A stretch of DNA of 64,000 nt, taken from assembly GCF_003628145.1 (NCBI RefSeq), contig NZ_RBZV01000004.1, forward strand, positions 296,998-360,997. Direction: 5' to 3'. Source of the stretch: Trinickia fusca (GTDB taxonomy: Bacteria; Pseudomonadota; Gammaproteobacteria; Burkholderiales; Burkholderiaceae). The notes beneath the pieces were generated by a model that saw only the letters and a program-made list of their open reading frames with translations, was not told the origin of the DNA and did not search any database. This document shows positions 44,006-53,804 of this stretch, piece after piece (the stretch's first letter is position 1; the number at the start of each line of letters is the position of its first letter). Position numbers and translations under genes: made by a program.

Positions 44006-45568
44006 TCAATGTGTTTGCGTTTGTGTCTGCGTCTGCGCTCGAGGCGCCGTTTGCATCGCGTCTTCGGCCGGACTGCTCCAATCGCCACCCAATGCGAGGA
44101 AGAGTGCAGCTGTGTCCTGATAACGCGCCGCCTGCGCCTGCACATACGCGATGCGCGAGCGCTGATATTGCTGCTGCGCGATCAGCAGATCGAGGTTGTT
44201 CGCGCCGCCGAGGCCGAACCGTTGCTCGATCAGATGCAGGCTGTCGGCCGCCGCCGTTTGCGCGCGATATTGCGCGTTGAGCGTCTGCGCATCGTGCTCG
44301 AGCGCGCGCAGTGTGTCGGCCACGTTCTTGAACGCGAGCAACACCGTCTGCCGATACTGCGCGTACGACTGATCGTACTCCGCAATCGCGGCACGCCGCT
44401 TGGCGTTGAGCGTGCCGCCCTGAAACAGCGGCTGCGTCAGGTTGCCGGCCAGCGAGAACACATTGCTCTTGAGCAACGAACCCAACGTTTCGGCCGAATC
44501 GCCGAAGCTGCCCGTAATGCCGATCTGCGGGAACATGTTCGCCGTCGCGACGCCCACCCGCGCGCTAGCCTGATGCAGCTGTGCCTGCGCACGCCGGATG
44601 TCGGGACGCTGCCGCACGACCTCGGACGGCACCATGACCGGAATGTCGGGCGGCAAGCGCAGCGCAGCCAGATCCAGCGGTTGCTCGCCGTACTCGCCTG
44701 GCAGCTTGCCGACATAGACGGCCAACTGGCTGCGCGCCTCGGCAAGCTGCTGCTGCAACGGCGGCACGGTAGCCTCGACCGACGCGAGGTTCGACTCGGC
44801 CTGCAGGACGTCGGAGCGTGGCGAACCGCCCAGCTCGAACTGCTTGCGCGCGAGCTCGACCTCATGCTGCGCCGAAGCAACCAGATCGTGCGTCGCATCG
44901 ATCTGCGCGCGCAGCGACGCTTCGAGCACGGCAGCCGTCACGACATTGGCTGCCAGCGTTTGATAGGTCGCTTGCAGTTCTTCGCGCTGCGCATCGCGCG
45001 CGGCTTCGTCCGCTTCGATTCCACGCCGCACACCGCCGAATACGTCGAAGTTGTATGACAGATTGACCGACGCGTTATAGAGCGTAAACAGGAAATTGAA
45101 GGGCCCGGGGAAGCCCTGCGAGGCGCCGTTGATCTTCTCGCGCGATGCGCCAAGCGAGCCGCTCACGGACGGAAACAGCGCGCCGCGCTGCGCGTTGAGC
45201 TGCTGCTGCGCGTCACGCAATGCCGCTTGCGCCGAGTCGATCGTCGGACTGTTCGTCAGCGCGCCGTCGACGAGGCGGTCCAGCTCCGGCGAACCATATT
45301 GCGTCCACCAGTGCGAATCGAGCGCCAGGCGCGCCTTGAACTGCTGTGGCTCGCCACCGGCCACCGGCGTGGCCATCGTTTGCGTAGGCATCGGCTGCTC
45401 GGTGACGGATGTCACGCTCGGCGCAGCCGGCGCCTTGAAATCGGGGCCGACCGCACACGCGCCGAGCGCCACCGAGCAGGCGAATGCCACCAGCGAGCGA
45501 CCTAGCGGCACACGACTTAGACATGCTCTGGGTAGCCGGCGTGGTACGCCGCGCACGTTGTTATCCAT
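44006..45568 (-). CDS. Outer-membrane efflux lipoprotein (NodT family)
   Basis: 520 residues; the lipobox LGAC sits at about residue 38 after a long signal, then OEP repeats (NFDVFGGVRRGIEADEA, NMFPQIGITGSFGDSAETLG). First gene of the MacAB-like exporter operon. The C-terminus is a run of Thr-Gln dipeptides. Substrate unknown; no regulator gene adjoins. Confidence 0.9.
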   Translation of the reverse strand: MDNNVRGVPRRLPRACLSRVPLGRSLVAFACSVALGACAVGPDFKAPAAPSVTSVTEQPMPTQTMATPVAGGEPQQFKARLALDSHWWTQYGSPELDRLVDGALTNSPTIDSAQAALRDAQQQLNAQRGALFPSVSGSLGASREKINGASQGFPGPFNFLFTLYNASVNLSYNFDVFGGVRRGIEADEAARDAQREELQATYQTLAANVVTAAVLEASLRAQIDATHDLVASAQHEVELARKQFELGGSPRSDVLQAESNLASVEATVPPLQQQLAEARSQLAVYVGKLPGEYGEQPLDLAALRLPPDIPVMVPSEVVRQRPDIRRAQAQLHQASARVGVATANMFPQIGITGSFGDSAETLGSLLKSNVFSLAGNLTQPLFQGGTLNAKRRAAIAEYDQSYAQYRQTVLLAFKNVADTLRALEHDAQTLNAQYRAQTAAADSLHLIEQRFGLGGANNLDLLIAQQQYQRSRIAYVQAQAARYQDTAALFLALGGDWSSPAEDAMQTAPRAQTQTQTQTH

Positions 45569-45599
45569 GTTCGAATGGGAAAACCGAATCGACGTAAAT

Positions 45600-45617
45600 G
45601 CTCCGATTGTTCGGAGC
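45600..45617. promoter_or_regulatory. Operator-like palindrome upstream of the exporter operon
   Basis: GCTCCGA-TTGT-TCGGAGC, perfect 7-base arms, 32 bases before the OMF start. It could be an operator or a leader hairpin for the MacAB-like operon. Confidence 0.5.
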
Positions 45618-45728
45618 AGACAAAAATACCGGCTACCGCACTGAAATGCGGCAACGAGTATAGCGCTGGCTTCCTGACGTCGATAGTGACGAATGGAAGG
45701 CTGACGTTCTATTACTTTTGCATCGACC

Positions 45729-45975
45729 TACAGCAAACCGCGTTTCTTTAATACAGGCTCGACTGCCAGTGCACGGCGGTGGAACCGCTGGTTAGCCAAC
45801 GCCGGATCGATCGAATTGCCACTGCTGTAAATCCATTTGCGCAAACGCTCGGCCGTGGCCCGTTCGAATGGATCGCCTGCTTCTTCGAATGCCGTTTAGC
45901 CGTCGGCTGCGAATACGTCGGCCCAAGAATAAACGTAGTAGCCCGCCGCATAACCATCGGTTCCGGACAGAACAT
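45729..45975 (-). pseudogene. Decayed copy of an M3 peptidase 3' end
   Basis: Reads the same C-terminus as the intact gene at 46805 (identical final motif EPVLKKRGLL then stop; also SSGNSIDPAL and YAAGYYVY). It carries an in-frame stop where the intact gene has the Tyr of ADGY, and another stop upstream. Similarity fades beyond about 45975. Coordinates of the 5' limit are approximate. Confidence 0.75.
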
Positions 45976-46068
45976 ACGGCTACAGCACACCGCCCAGCAT
46001 AACGAATTGCGCCGCAGCCGGCATCGAAGGCACACAAGGGGCACATCGGTGCGAGTGCCCGGCGCCTT

Positions 46069-46620
46069 TCATTCAAAGCTTGTCGCGGGATGGCTGGAGC
46101 GTTCTCCGGCTGCCCGGATCGAGCGGACGAGCACGTTCAAGGCACGGCCGAGCGGCATACCGGCCAGCATGCCCCATGCAGCGAACGCAAGCGAAACGAA
46201 CTGCTCGGAGGCGGCCCAGGGTTGACGCGTTTCGACCGCGTAATGCAGGAAACCTTCGAGGGCGAACATCAGCAGCAGCGTGACGAGCAGGCTCGGATCG
46301 CCAGGCAGTCGCACACGCATGCCCCTGCGTCGTACGCCGCTATCGTCGACGGTTGCAATGGGCTCGAAGCCAAGCCGCCAACGGCTCGCATGCAGCCAGC
46401 CCAGCACGATGCCCGCAGCGAGCGTGAACAGCGCCAGCGCGTAGTCGGGCCAGCCGGCGCCGGGGAACAGACGGTTTACGCTCGACGCCCCGAGCAGCAC
46501 GAACGCGAGGGGAAACACGATCGTGCGTTCGACACGGATGGTGCGTGGGTAGCAGCGCCTGATGCCGACGTAGACCAGGACGCACAACAGGACATAGACG
46601 TAGGTCGGAACGTATTGCAT
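46069..46620 (-). CDS. Small integral membrane protein (DUF6622-like)
   Basis: 183 residues from the ATG at 46620 (MQYVPTYVYVLLCVLVYVG). Four or five hydrophobic segments separated by short Arg-rich loops; resembles the DUF6622 membrane family common in Burkholderia, from memory. The frame to 46761 adds a non-hydrophobic stretch unlikely to be translated. It sits between an intact M3 peptidase gene and a decayed copy of that gene's 3' end. Function unknown. The 184-base gap upstream shows nothing else. Confidence 0.65.
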   Translation of the reverse strand: MQYVPTYVYVLLCVLVYVGIRRCYPRTIRVERTIVFPLAFVLLGASSVNRLFPGAGWPDYALALFTLAAGIVLGWLHASRWRLGFEPIATVDDSGVRRRGMRVRLPGDPSLLVTLLLMFALEGFLHYAVETRQPWAASEQFVSLAFAAWGMLAGMPLGRALNVLVRSIRAAGERSSHPATSFE

Positions 46621-46804
46621 CGGATGCCTCGCGAAGTGCCGTGATCGAGCGGGAGTGCTTGATCGTGACTGTATTCGCGCGGGTGCCGGTGCGCTCGCGC
46701 ATGCGACGAGCGGTGCGATTTCGCAGACGGGCTGCGCCGAGCGGCGACGAGTGGGGTTCAACGGCTGCAGGCCAGATGGCCCGCAACCGGTTGAACCAGC
46801 GGCC

Positions 46805-48847
46805 TTACAGCAAACCGCGTTTCTTCAATACCGGCTCGACTGCCGGTGCACGGCCGCGGAACCGTTCATAAGCCAGCGCGGGATCGATCGAATTGCCGCT
46901 GCTGTAAATCCATTTGTGCAAGCGCTCGGCCGTAGCCCGGTCGAATGGATTACCCGCTTCTTCGAAAGCCGTATAGCCGTCGGCCGCCAGCACGTCGGCC
47001 CACAAATAGACGTAATAGCCCGCCGCGTAATCCTCCCCCGCAAATAGGTGTTGAAAGTGCGACAAGCGATGCCTGAAGTCGATTTCGGGCGGCACACCAT
47101 GTTTTGCAGCTTGCGCCGTTTGGAATTCGGCAATGTCGACCGCTTCGCCGCGCGGCAGCGAATGCAAGGCCATGTCCACCAATGCCGACGCCCCATATTC
47201 GACCGTGGCATACGCCTGATCGAAGCGACTTGCCGCCTCGAGCCGATCGAGCAGCACCTCCGGGATCGGCTCGCCCGTTTCGACGTGCCGGGCATGGCGT
47301 TGCAGCACGTCGCGCTCGCGCGCCCAACTCTCGAACAATTGCGACGGCAGCTCGACGAAATCCATCAGCACGTTCGTGCCCGACAGCCGGTGATAGTGCA
47401 CGTTCGACAGCAGGCCATGCAGCCCATGCCCGAACTCGTGGAAGAGCGTGCGGATATCGTCGAAGCTCAGCAGCGTCTGAGCGCCTTTCGCGAAGTTGTT
47501 GTTGTTCAGCACGATCGGCAACGTGCCGCCGTTCAGGCCCGACTGCGCGCGCAGAATGCTCATCCATGCGCCGCTGCGCTTGCCCGGCCGGGCGAAGTTG
47601 TCGCCGATGAACACGCCGACCGGCTTGCCTTCGCTGTCGGCCACTTCCCACAGGCGGGCGTCGGCGTGATAAAGCGTCACGTCGTGGCGTTCCGTGAATC
47701 GCAAGCCGAACAGGCGCGAAGCGCAATCGAACATCGCCGCGACCATCGCGTCGAGTGAGAAGTACGGCTTGATTTGCGCATCGTCGATAGAAAAGCGCTT
47801 CTGACGCAGCTTCTCCGCGAGATACATCCAGTCCCACGCGGCGATCGGCGTAGGCTGACCGAGCTCGCGCGCGAGTTCCGTCAGCGCGGCACGATCTTCG
47901 CCGGCTTTGACGAGCGCAGGCTGCCACGCGCGCGTCAGCAGATCGTTCGCGGCCTGTGGCGTATGCGCCATGCGATCGGCGAGCCGGTAGTCGGCGTACG
48001 TCGCGTAACCGAGCAGCGACGCTTTCTCTTGCCGCAACGCAACGATGCGGGCCGCCACCGGGCGGTTGTCGCGCTCGCCGTCGTGCGCGCCGCGCTCCTT
48101 GCCGGCACGCCACACGCGCTCGCGCAGATCGCGCCGCTCGGAGAACGTCAGGAACGGCTCGGCCAGCGACGGCGCCAGCGTGATCGCATGCGTCCCGTCG
48201 GGCAACCCGCGCACACGGGCCGCTTCACGCGCGGATTCCAGCAACGATGGGGGCAGGCCGGCCAGTTCGTCGCCGCTCAGCGTCAGCGCGAATGCGGTTT
48301 CGTCGCCCAGAACGTTCTGACGAAATTGTGCAGCCAGGGCGGCCAATTGCTCCACGATTTCTGCAAAGCGCGCTTTGGCCTGCGGGGCGAGCGTCGCGCC
48401 CGCGCGCTCGAAATCCAGATAGAAGCGCTCGAGCAGACGCCGCTGCTCGGCCGTCAGCGCGAGCGACTCGCGCTCAGCGTAAACGCCCGCGACGCGCGCA
48501 AACAGCGCTTCGTGCTGATAGATCACGCTTTCGTGCGCGGCCAGACGCGGCGACCAGTCGCGCTCGACGGCTTGCAGCGCCGGCGACGTCGCGCTCGCCG
48601 CGAGGTTCTCGAACAGCACCGTCAAACGAAACAGCGTCTGCCCTGCGGCATCGATGGCCGCAATGGTGTTGTCGAACGTCGGCGCATCGCTCGCGTTCGC
48701 GATCGCATCGATCTCGTCCCGATGCTCGCGCATCGCCGCCTCGAACGCGGGCGGGAAGTGCTCGGGCACGATACGCGCAAACGGCGGCAGACCGTGAGGG
48801 TCGTTCCATGGCTCAAGTAACGGATTCATCGCATTCGAGGTCGTCAT
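46805..48847 (-). CDS. prlC: M3-family oligopeptidase (oligopeptidase A type)
   Basis: 680 residues, the usual length of oligopeptidase A. Zinc motif LFHEFGHGLHGLL near residue 467, with the downstream Glu ligand in FVELPSQLFE. Cytoplasmic enzyme degrading peptides of roughly 5-20 residues, including cleaved signal peptides. It lies 37 bases after the XRE/cupin gene at the end of a peptide-import/protease train, so it may digest imported peptides. No clear ribosome site; ATGs at 48847 and 48829 are both possible. Confidence 0.92.
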   Translation of the reverse strand: MTTSNAMNPLLEPWNDPHGLPPFARIVPEHFPPAFEAAMREHRDEIDAIANASDAPTFDNTIAAIDAAGQTLFRLTVLFENLAASATSPALQAVERDWSPRLAAHESVIYQHEALFARVAGVYAERESLALTAEQRRLLERFYLDFERAGATLAPQAKARFAEIVEQLAALAAQFRQNVLGDETAFALTLSGDELAGLPPSLLESAREAARVRGLPDGTHAITLAPSLAEPFLTFSERRDLRERVWRAGKERGAHDGERDNRPVAARIVALRQEKASLLGYATYADYRLADRMAHTPQAANDLLTRAWQPALVKAGEDRAALTELARELGQPTPIAAWDWMYLAEKLRQKRFSIDDAQIKPYFSLDAMVAAMFDCASRLFGLRFTERHDVTLYHADARLWEVADSEGKPVGVFIGDNFARPGKRSGAWMSILRAQSGLNGGTLPIVLNNNNFAKGAQTLLSFDDIRTLFHEFGHGLHGLLSNVHYHRLSGTNVLMDFVELPSQLFESWARERDVLQRHARHVETGEPIPEVLLDRLEAASRFDQAYATVEYGASALVDMALHSLPRGEAVDIAEFQTAQAAKHGVPPEIDFRHRLSHFQHLFAGEDYAAGYYVYLWADVLAADGYTAFEEAGNPFDRATAERLHKWIYSSGNSIDPALAYERFRGRAPAVEPVLKKRGLL

Positions 48848-48884
48848 GTTTATTTTTGTTCAGCAAACGTTTGAATTAGCGGCG

Positions 48885-49499
48885 TTACAACAAGCTCGGC
48901 GTACCGACCCACATCAGTACGGCCTCGAGATCGCCGGTGTTTTCCCAACTGTGCTCGTCGGTCGCGTCATAGTGCGCCGAGTCGCCGGTACGAAACGAAA
49001 ACGTCTTGCCCTTGAGCGTCAACGCAACGGTGCCCGACAGCACGTACCAGAACTGCTCGCCCGCGCGCGTCGCGACTTCGGCGAGCTTTTGCCCTGCCGG
49101 CATGCGCACGAGCAGCGCCTCCATGCGCCCGCCGTCGAACACCTGCGTCAGGCGCGCGAACAAGTTGCCGGCATCGGCAAAGCCGAAGAACGCAAGCTGA
49201 TCGCCGCGCGCGATGTAGCGCCCCTCGCGCGGCGCCTCGAGCAGGTACTGAAGGTCGACGCCAAGCACGCGCGCGATCGCCATCAACGTCGCGAGCGACG
49301 GCCGCGCGAGCCCGCGCTCCACTTGCGACAGGAACGGCGTGGAGATGCCCGCGCACGCGGCAGTCTCGTCGAGCGTCAGCAACAAGCGCTGACGCAACGA
49401 CCGAATCTTCGAGCCGAGCACCGTGGCTGGCCGATCCTGGTCGAGCCACGAGCCTCGTTCGTAAGTCTTGCGATGCCGCGTCATACTGCCATCCATCAT
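48885..49499 (-). CDS. XRE-family regulator with C-terminal cupin
   Basis: 204 residues: HTH_XRE domain (about 27-82, with LLTLDETAACAGISTPFLSQVERG) and a small-molecule-sensing cupin (about 115-195, EQFWYVLSGTVALTLKG). This architecture is typical of local regulators of amine or amino-acid pathways (PuuR-like). Its ATG overlaps the RND pump stop, so it is part of the long operon and probably controls it. Ligand unknown. Confidence 0.9.
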   Translation of the reverse strand: MMDGSMTRHRKTYERGSWLDQDRPATVLGSKIRSLRQRLLLTLDETAACAGISTPFLSQVERGLARPSLATLMAIARVLGVDLQYLLEAPREGRYIARGDQLAFFGFADAGNLFARLTQVFDGGRMEALLVRMPAGQKLAEVATRAGEQFWYVLSGTVALTLKGKTFSFRTGDSAHYDATDEHSWENTGDLEAVLMWVGTPSLL

Positions 49500-52400
49500 G
49501 AGCGCTCCGTCTCGGTATCACGCAGGGCTTGATCGTCCAGCGCGCGGCCAGCCGGCCCGGCCGACGTCGGGGTCGTGTCGCCATGCTTGTCGCCGCTGGC
49601 CGCTGCCGGCCGGCGCCGTTCAGTCAATCGCATCACGACGTAGAACGCGATGGGCGTGAACACCAGGCCCAGCGCGGTCGCGGCAATCACGCCACCGAAC
49701 ACGCCGGTGCCGATCGAGTGCCGGCTTTCGGCGCCGCCGCCCGTCGAGAACACGAGCGGCACGACGCCAAGCAGGAATGCGGCCGACGTCATCACGATGG
49801 GCCGGAAGCGCATCGCGCACGCCTGCACGACCGCGTCAGCCAACGCCACGCCGCGTGTGCGCAGATCGCGCGCGAATTGCACGATCAAAATGGCGTTCTT
49901 GCCAGCCAGGCCGATCACCGTCACGAGGCCGATCTTGAAGTAGATGTCGTTCGGCATGTCGCGGATGAGCATCGCGGCCACGGCCCCGATCATGCCGAGC
50001 GGGACGACGACCAGCACCGACAGCGGCACGGTCCAGCTCTCGTATAGCGCCGCGAGCGCCATGAATACGGCGAGCAGCGACAGCCCGATCAGCAGCGGCG
50101 TCTGGCGCGCGGCCAGCGTTTCGGCCAGCGACGCATCGGCCCAGTCGTAGGCGAAGCCCTCCGGCAATTGCGCGGCGAGCCGCTCCATCTCGGCCATTGC
50201 CGCGCCCGAGCTGTAGCCCTTCGCGGCGCGGCCGTTCAGATCGAGCGCCGGATAACCGTTGTAGCGCTGCACGATGATGGGGCCACGGCTCCAGTGCAGC
50301 GACGCAAAAGCCGAGAACGGCACCATCTTGTTGCTCGCATTGCGCACCGACAGCTTCATCAGGTCGGCATCGGTCATGCGCGTGGGCGCGTCGGCGCCGA
50401 CCAGGACGCGCAACATGCGCCCGCCAGCGGGGAAGTCGTCGATGTAGGACATGCCGAACGTGTTGCCGAGCACGTCCTGAATCGCATCGAACGATACGTC
50501 CATCGCATAGGCTTTCGCGCGGTCGATCTCGAGCGTCACCCGCGGCGCGTCGGGCAGCGTTTCCGAATGCACGTCGGCCAGGATGGGATCGTGCTCGGCC
50601 AGTCGAAGCAGCTGCTCGCGCGCGGCATCGAGCGCATCCTTGCCGAGCCCGCCACGATCCTCGAGATGGAACGTAAAGCCTTCGGAGTGACCGAGGCCCG
50701 GCACCGATGGCGGCAACTGCGCGAACACCTGGCCCTCGTCGATCTTGGAGAACGCTTCGTTGAGCCGGTCGCGCAGCGTCTGGGCGTCGATGTCGCGATG
50801 GCCCCAGTCCTTCAAGTCGATGAATGCCATCCCGACGTTCTGCCCTTGGCCGATGAAGCTCCAGCCGATCACCGTCGTCGCGTTCTCGATCGACGGCTGT
50901 TCGTGCAAGATCTTCTCGACCTTCTGCACCACGGCGAACGTGCGCTGCTGCGACGCACCGGGCGGCAGAATGACCATGACCATCACCTGGCCTTGGTCTT
51001 CGGTAGGCAGAAAGCCGCTCGGCAGCGACTGATACATGAACGTGCCCGCGACCACGAGCGCGACGTGCACGGCGAATACGCGCGCCGGGCGCCGCAACAA
51101 TCGCTCGACGAACCCGCGATAGCGCACCGAGGTGCGATCGAAGCCAGCCAGAAAACGCCCGACCAGGCCGGTCGCATGGTGGGCGTCGGCGGCTGGCGGC
51201 TTCAGCAGGCTCGCGCATAGCGCGGGCGCGAGCGACAGCGCCATGAAGGCCGACACGAGAATGGCCGAGATCATCGCGATCGAGAACTGCCGATAGATGC
51301 CGCCCACGCCGCCCGTGAAGAACGCCATCGGCACGAACACGGCGATCAGCACCGCCGTCACGCCGACGATGGCCCCGCCGATCTGCGCCATCGCCTTGCG
51401 CGTCGCTTCGCGCGCGGGCAAGCCTTCGTCGCGCATGATGCGCTCGATGTTCTCGACGACGACGATCGCATCGTCGACGAGAATGCCGATCGCCAGCACG
51501 AGGCCGAACAGCGTAAAGACGTTGATCGAGAGCCCGAACGTGTACATCGCGACGAACGCGCCCATCAGCGCCACCGGAATCACGACGGTCGGCACGAGCG
51601 TGTAGCGCAAGTCGCGCAGGAACAGCCACATCACGCAGAACACGAGCACGATCGCCTCGATCAGCGTGATCATGACTTCGCTGATCGCGATCTTCACGAA
51701 GTGGGCGCCGTCGTACGGAATCTGGACATCGATACCGGGCGGCAGCGACTTCTTGAGCGCGGCCACCCGCGCGTGAATCGCATTCGACGTTTCGAGTGCG
51801 TTGCCGAGCGGGCCCAGTTGGATACCGACCGTCGCCGCGTTCTTGCCGTTCAGGCGCGACCAGAACGTGTAGCTATCGCGGCCGAGCTCGACGCGCGCGA
51901 CGTCGCCGATGCGCACGACCGAACCATCGGGCAGCGCCTTCAGCACGATTTGCGCGAACTCGGCCGGCGTACGCAGCTGGCCGCGCACGCTGACCGACGC
52001 GGTCAGCACCTGACCGTTGACGGCAGGCGCATCGCCGAGCGTGCCGGCCGTCACGGTCGTGTTCTGCGCGCGGATAGCGGCTGCGACGTCGGCTGGCGCC
52101 AGATTGAACTCGCGCAGCTTGACCGGATCGAGCCAGATGCGCATCGCTTCGTCCGCATCCCACAGCTCGGCGGCGCCGACGCCCGGCGTGCGCTTGAGCT
52201 CGCGCAGCAGATAGCGGTTCAGGTAATCGCTGAGCGCCGTCGAATCGCGCGTGCCGTCGGTCGAGACCATCGACACGAGCATCAGGAACGTGTTGGTGGC
52301 CTTGAACACGCTGATGCCTTGCTGCACGACCGCCTGCGGCAAGCGCGGCTCGATCTGCTTGAGCCGGTTCTGCACGTCGACCATCGCGAGATCCGGGCTG

Positions 52401-52693
52401 GTACCCGGCGTGAACGTGACGTCGATTTCGAGGTTGCCGAGCGCATCGCTCGTCGTTTCGTAATATTGGAGCCCGTCGGCACCGTCGAGGCTTTGCTCGA
52501 CGAGACTCGCTACGTCGCTGTCGACGGCTTCGGCCGATGCGCCCGGATAAGTCGCGGAGATGACGATGCGCGGCGGGGAAAGGTGCGGATACTGCGACAC
52601 CGGCAGCATCGGCACGGCCAGCGCGCCGGCGACGATGATCGCGAGGGCGACGATCCAGGCGAAGACGGGGCGGTCGATGAAAAATGATGGCAC
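49496..52693 (-). CDS. HAE1-type RND efflux permease (AcrB-like)
   Basis: 1065 residues from a GTG start (52693, GAGG 8 bases upstream): VPSFFIDRPVFAWIVALAI is the canonical RND opening. Twelve-helix layout with two large periplasmic loops; the proton-relay Asp pair is in AIGILVDDAIVVVENIE. No membrane-fusion or outer-membrane gene is adjacent, so it must borrow partners. It is 10 bases after a GNAT gene and is coupled to the XRE/cupin gene. The longer frame to 52846 is shadow over the GNAT gene. Confidence 0.93.
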   Translation of the reverse strand: MPSFFIDRPVFAWIVALAIIVAGALAVPMLPVSQYPHLSPPRIVISATYPGASAEAVDSDVASLVEQSLDGADGLQYYETTSDALGNLEIDVTFTPGTSPDLAMVDVQNRLKQIEPRLPQAVVQQGISVFKATNTFLMLVSMVSTDGTRDSTALSDYLNRYLLRELKRTPGVGAAELWDADEAMRIWLDPVKLREFNLAPADVAAAIRAQNTTVTAGTLGDAPAVNGQVLTASVSVRGQLRTPAEFAQIVLKALPDGSVVRIGDVARVELGRDSYTFWSRLNGKNAATVGIQLGPLGNALETSNAIHARVAALKKSLPPGIDVQIPYDGAHFVKIAISEVMITLIEAIVLVFCVMWLFLRDLRYTLVPTVVIPVALMGAFVAMYTFGLSINVFTLFGLVLAIGILVDDAIVVVENIERIMRDEGLPAREATRKAMAQIGGAIVGVTAVLIAVFVPMAFFTGGVGGIYRQFSIAMISAILVSAFMALSLAPALCASLLKPPAADAHHATGLVGRFLAGFDRTSVRYRGFVERLLRRPARVFAVHVALVVAGTFMYQSLPSGFLPTEDQGQVMVMVILPPGASQQRTFAVVQKVEKILHEQPSIENATTVIGWSFIGQGQNVGMAFIDLKDWGHRDIDAQTLRDRLNEAFSKIDEGQVFAQLPPSVPGLGHSEGFTFHLEDRGGLGKDALDAAREQLLRLAEHDPILADVHSETLPDAPRVTLEIDRAKAYAMDVSFDAIQDVLGNTFGMSYIDDFPAGGRMLRVLVGADAPTRMTDADLMKLSVRNASNKMVPFSAFASLHWSRGPIIVQRYNGYPALDLNGRAAKGYSSGAAMAEMERLAAQLPEGFAYDWADASLAETLAARQTPLLIGLSLLAVFMALAALYESWTVPLSVLVVVPLGMIGAVAAMLIRDMPNDIYFKIGLVTVIGLAGKNAILIVQFARDLRTRGVALADAVVQACAMRFRPIVMTSAAFLLGVVPLVFSTGGGAESRHSIGTGVFGGVIAATALGLVFTPIAFYVVMRLTERRRPAAASGDKHGDTTPTSAGPAGRALDDQALRDTETERS

Positions 52694-52703
52694 GCGGGTG
52701 TCC

Positions 52704-53246
52704 TCACAGTGAAGCGAACGCCGGCGCGTCGACCAGGCGGGCCAGGTGCAGCACGTCGGCGAGCTCGCCGTCCCGCACTGCGTAGGCGCGCGAGTAGCCT
52801 TCGTCGGCGAACCCGAACTTGCGATACAGCGCGATCGCGCGCGCATTGTCAGCGAAGACGGTCAACTCGAGACGGCGCAAGCCGAGCTGACGGTCGGCGC
52901 AATCGATCATCGCGTGCATGAGCGCGGTGCCAATGCCACGGTCGACGTAAGCGTCGTGCACGCTGAGCGCGACGTTCCCGCAATGCGAGCGGCGCGGCTT
53001 ATGGACGAGCAACGTCCCATGACCGACGATGTCACCGTCGATCGTCGCGCACAGGCGCACACTGCGCTCGCTCGAGCCCTTCTCGCGCTCGGTCAGCGTC
53101 GAAGCCAGCACATACGGCTGGATGAGCGTGCCATGACGCACGCCGGGCAGGTTCATCAGCTGGGCGATCGCCTCCCCGTCGAACGATTCGCGCGGGCGAA
53201 TCTCGAAGCGCGACCCTTCCTGTTCGATCGATTGCGTGGCGTTCAT
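52704..53246 (-). CDS. GNAT-family N-acetyltransferase (second of tandem pair)
   Basis: 180 residues. Motif A HDAYVDRGIGTALMHAMID, motif B LYRKFGFADEGYSRAYAVRDGE. Similar in length and motif layout to the upstream GNAT, with which it overlaps by 4 bases, suggesting an old tandem duplication. The pair lies between TldE protease and the RND pump genes. Substrate unknown; acetylation of a peptide-derived amine is inferred from context. Confidence 0.88.
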   Translation of the reverse strand: MNATQSIEQEGSRFEIRPRESFDGEAIAQLMNLPGVRHGTLIQPYVLASTLTEREKGSSERSVRLCATIDGDIVGHGTLLVHKPRRSHCGNVALSVHDAYVDRGIGTALMHAMIDCADRQLGLRRLELTVFADNARAIALYRKFGFADEGYSRAYAVRDGELADVLHLARLVDAPAFASL

Positions 53247-53800
53247 CGTGCAGGCGCTCCGAAGGGAATGGCATCGCGCAGGCGTGCCATCAGATACATG
53301 TCGACGAGCGCGCCATCGCGCACGACGCTGCCGCGTTGCCGTGCCTCGATCTCGAACCCGAAGCGCTGATACAGGCCGACCGCACGCGCGTTGTCGACGA
53401 ATACTTGCAGCTCGAGCCGGCGCAAGCCCAGCCAGTTGTCGGCGATGTCGATGAGCTCGACCATGAGCCGCTTGCCGATGCCGCGACCCTGCCATGCCTC
53501 GTGCACGCTCATGCCTATCACGGCCGTGTGCGCGCGGCGCATCCGGCCCGGCTGAAGCTCGGCCGTGCCGACGAGCGTCTCGCCCACCACCGCGCCCAGC
53601 ACGATCGCGGGCGGCCCGATACGCGCGAGCCAGTCGCGCCGGTCGTCGAGCGACCGGTGCGGCATATGCGGGTTCGCCTGCGCGAACAAGCCCGGCTGCT
53701 CCTGTAACGCGTGATACTGCTCCGCGTCGGACGCACGCAGCGGCCGGAGCAGCAACCCCTCAGGCAAAGATTCGGTTTTTATCGTTGTTGTTTCGGTCAT
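53243..53800 (-). CDS. GNAT-family N-acetyltransferase (first of tandem pair)
   Basis: 185 residues, ATG at 53800 just after the tldE stop. Motif A VHEAWQGRGIGKRLMVELID, motif B LYQRFGFEIEARQRGSVVRDGA. Same architecture as the next gene (LGLRRLELxVFxDNARA shared by both). Upstream frame to 53971 is shadow. Cytoplasmic; substrate unknown. Confidence 0.88.
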   Translation of the reverse strand: MTETTTIKTESLPEGLLLRPLRASDAEQYHALQEQPGLFAQANPHMPHRSLDDRRDWLARIGPPAIVLGAVVGETLVGTAELQPGRMRRAHTAVIGMSVHEAWQGRGIGKRLMVELIDIADNWLGLRRLELQVFVDNARAVGLYQRFGFEIEARQRGSVVRDGALVDMYLMARLRDAIPFGAPAR

Positions 53801-53804
53801 GCGT

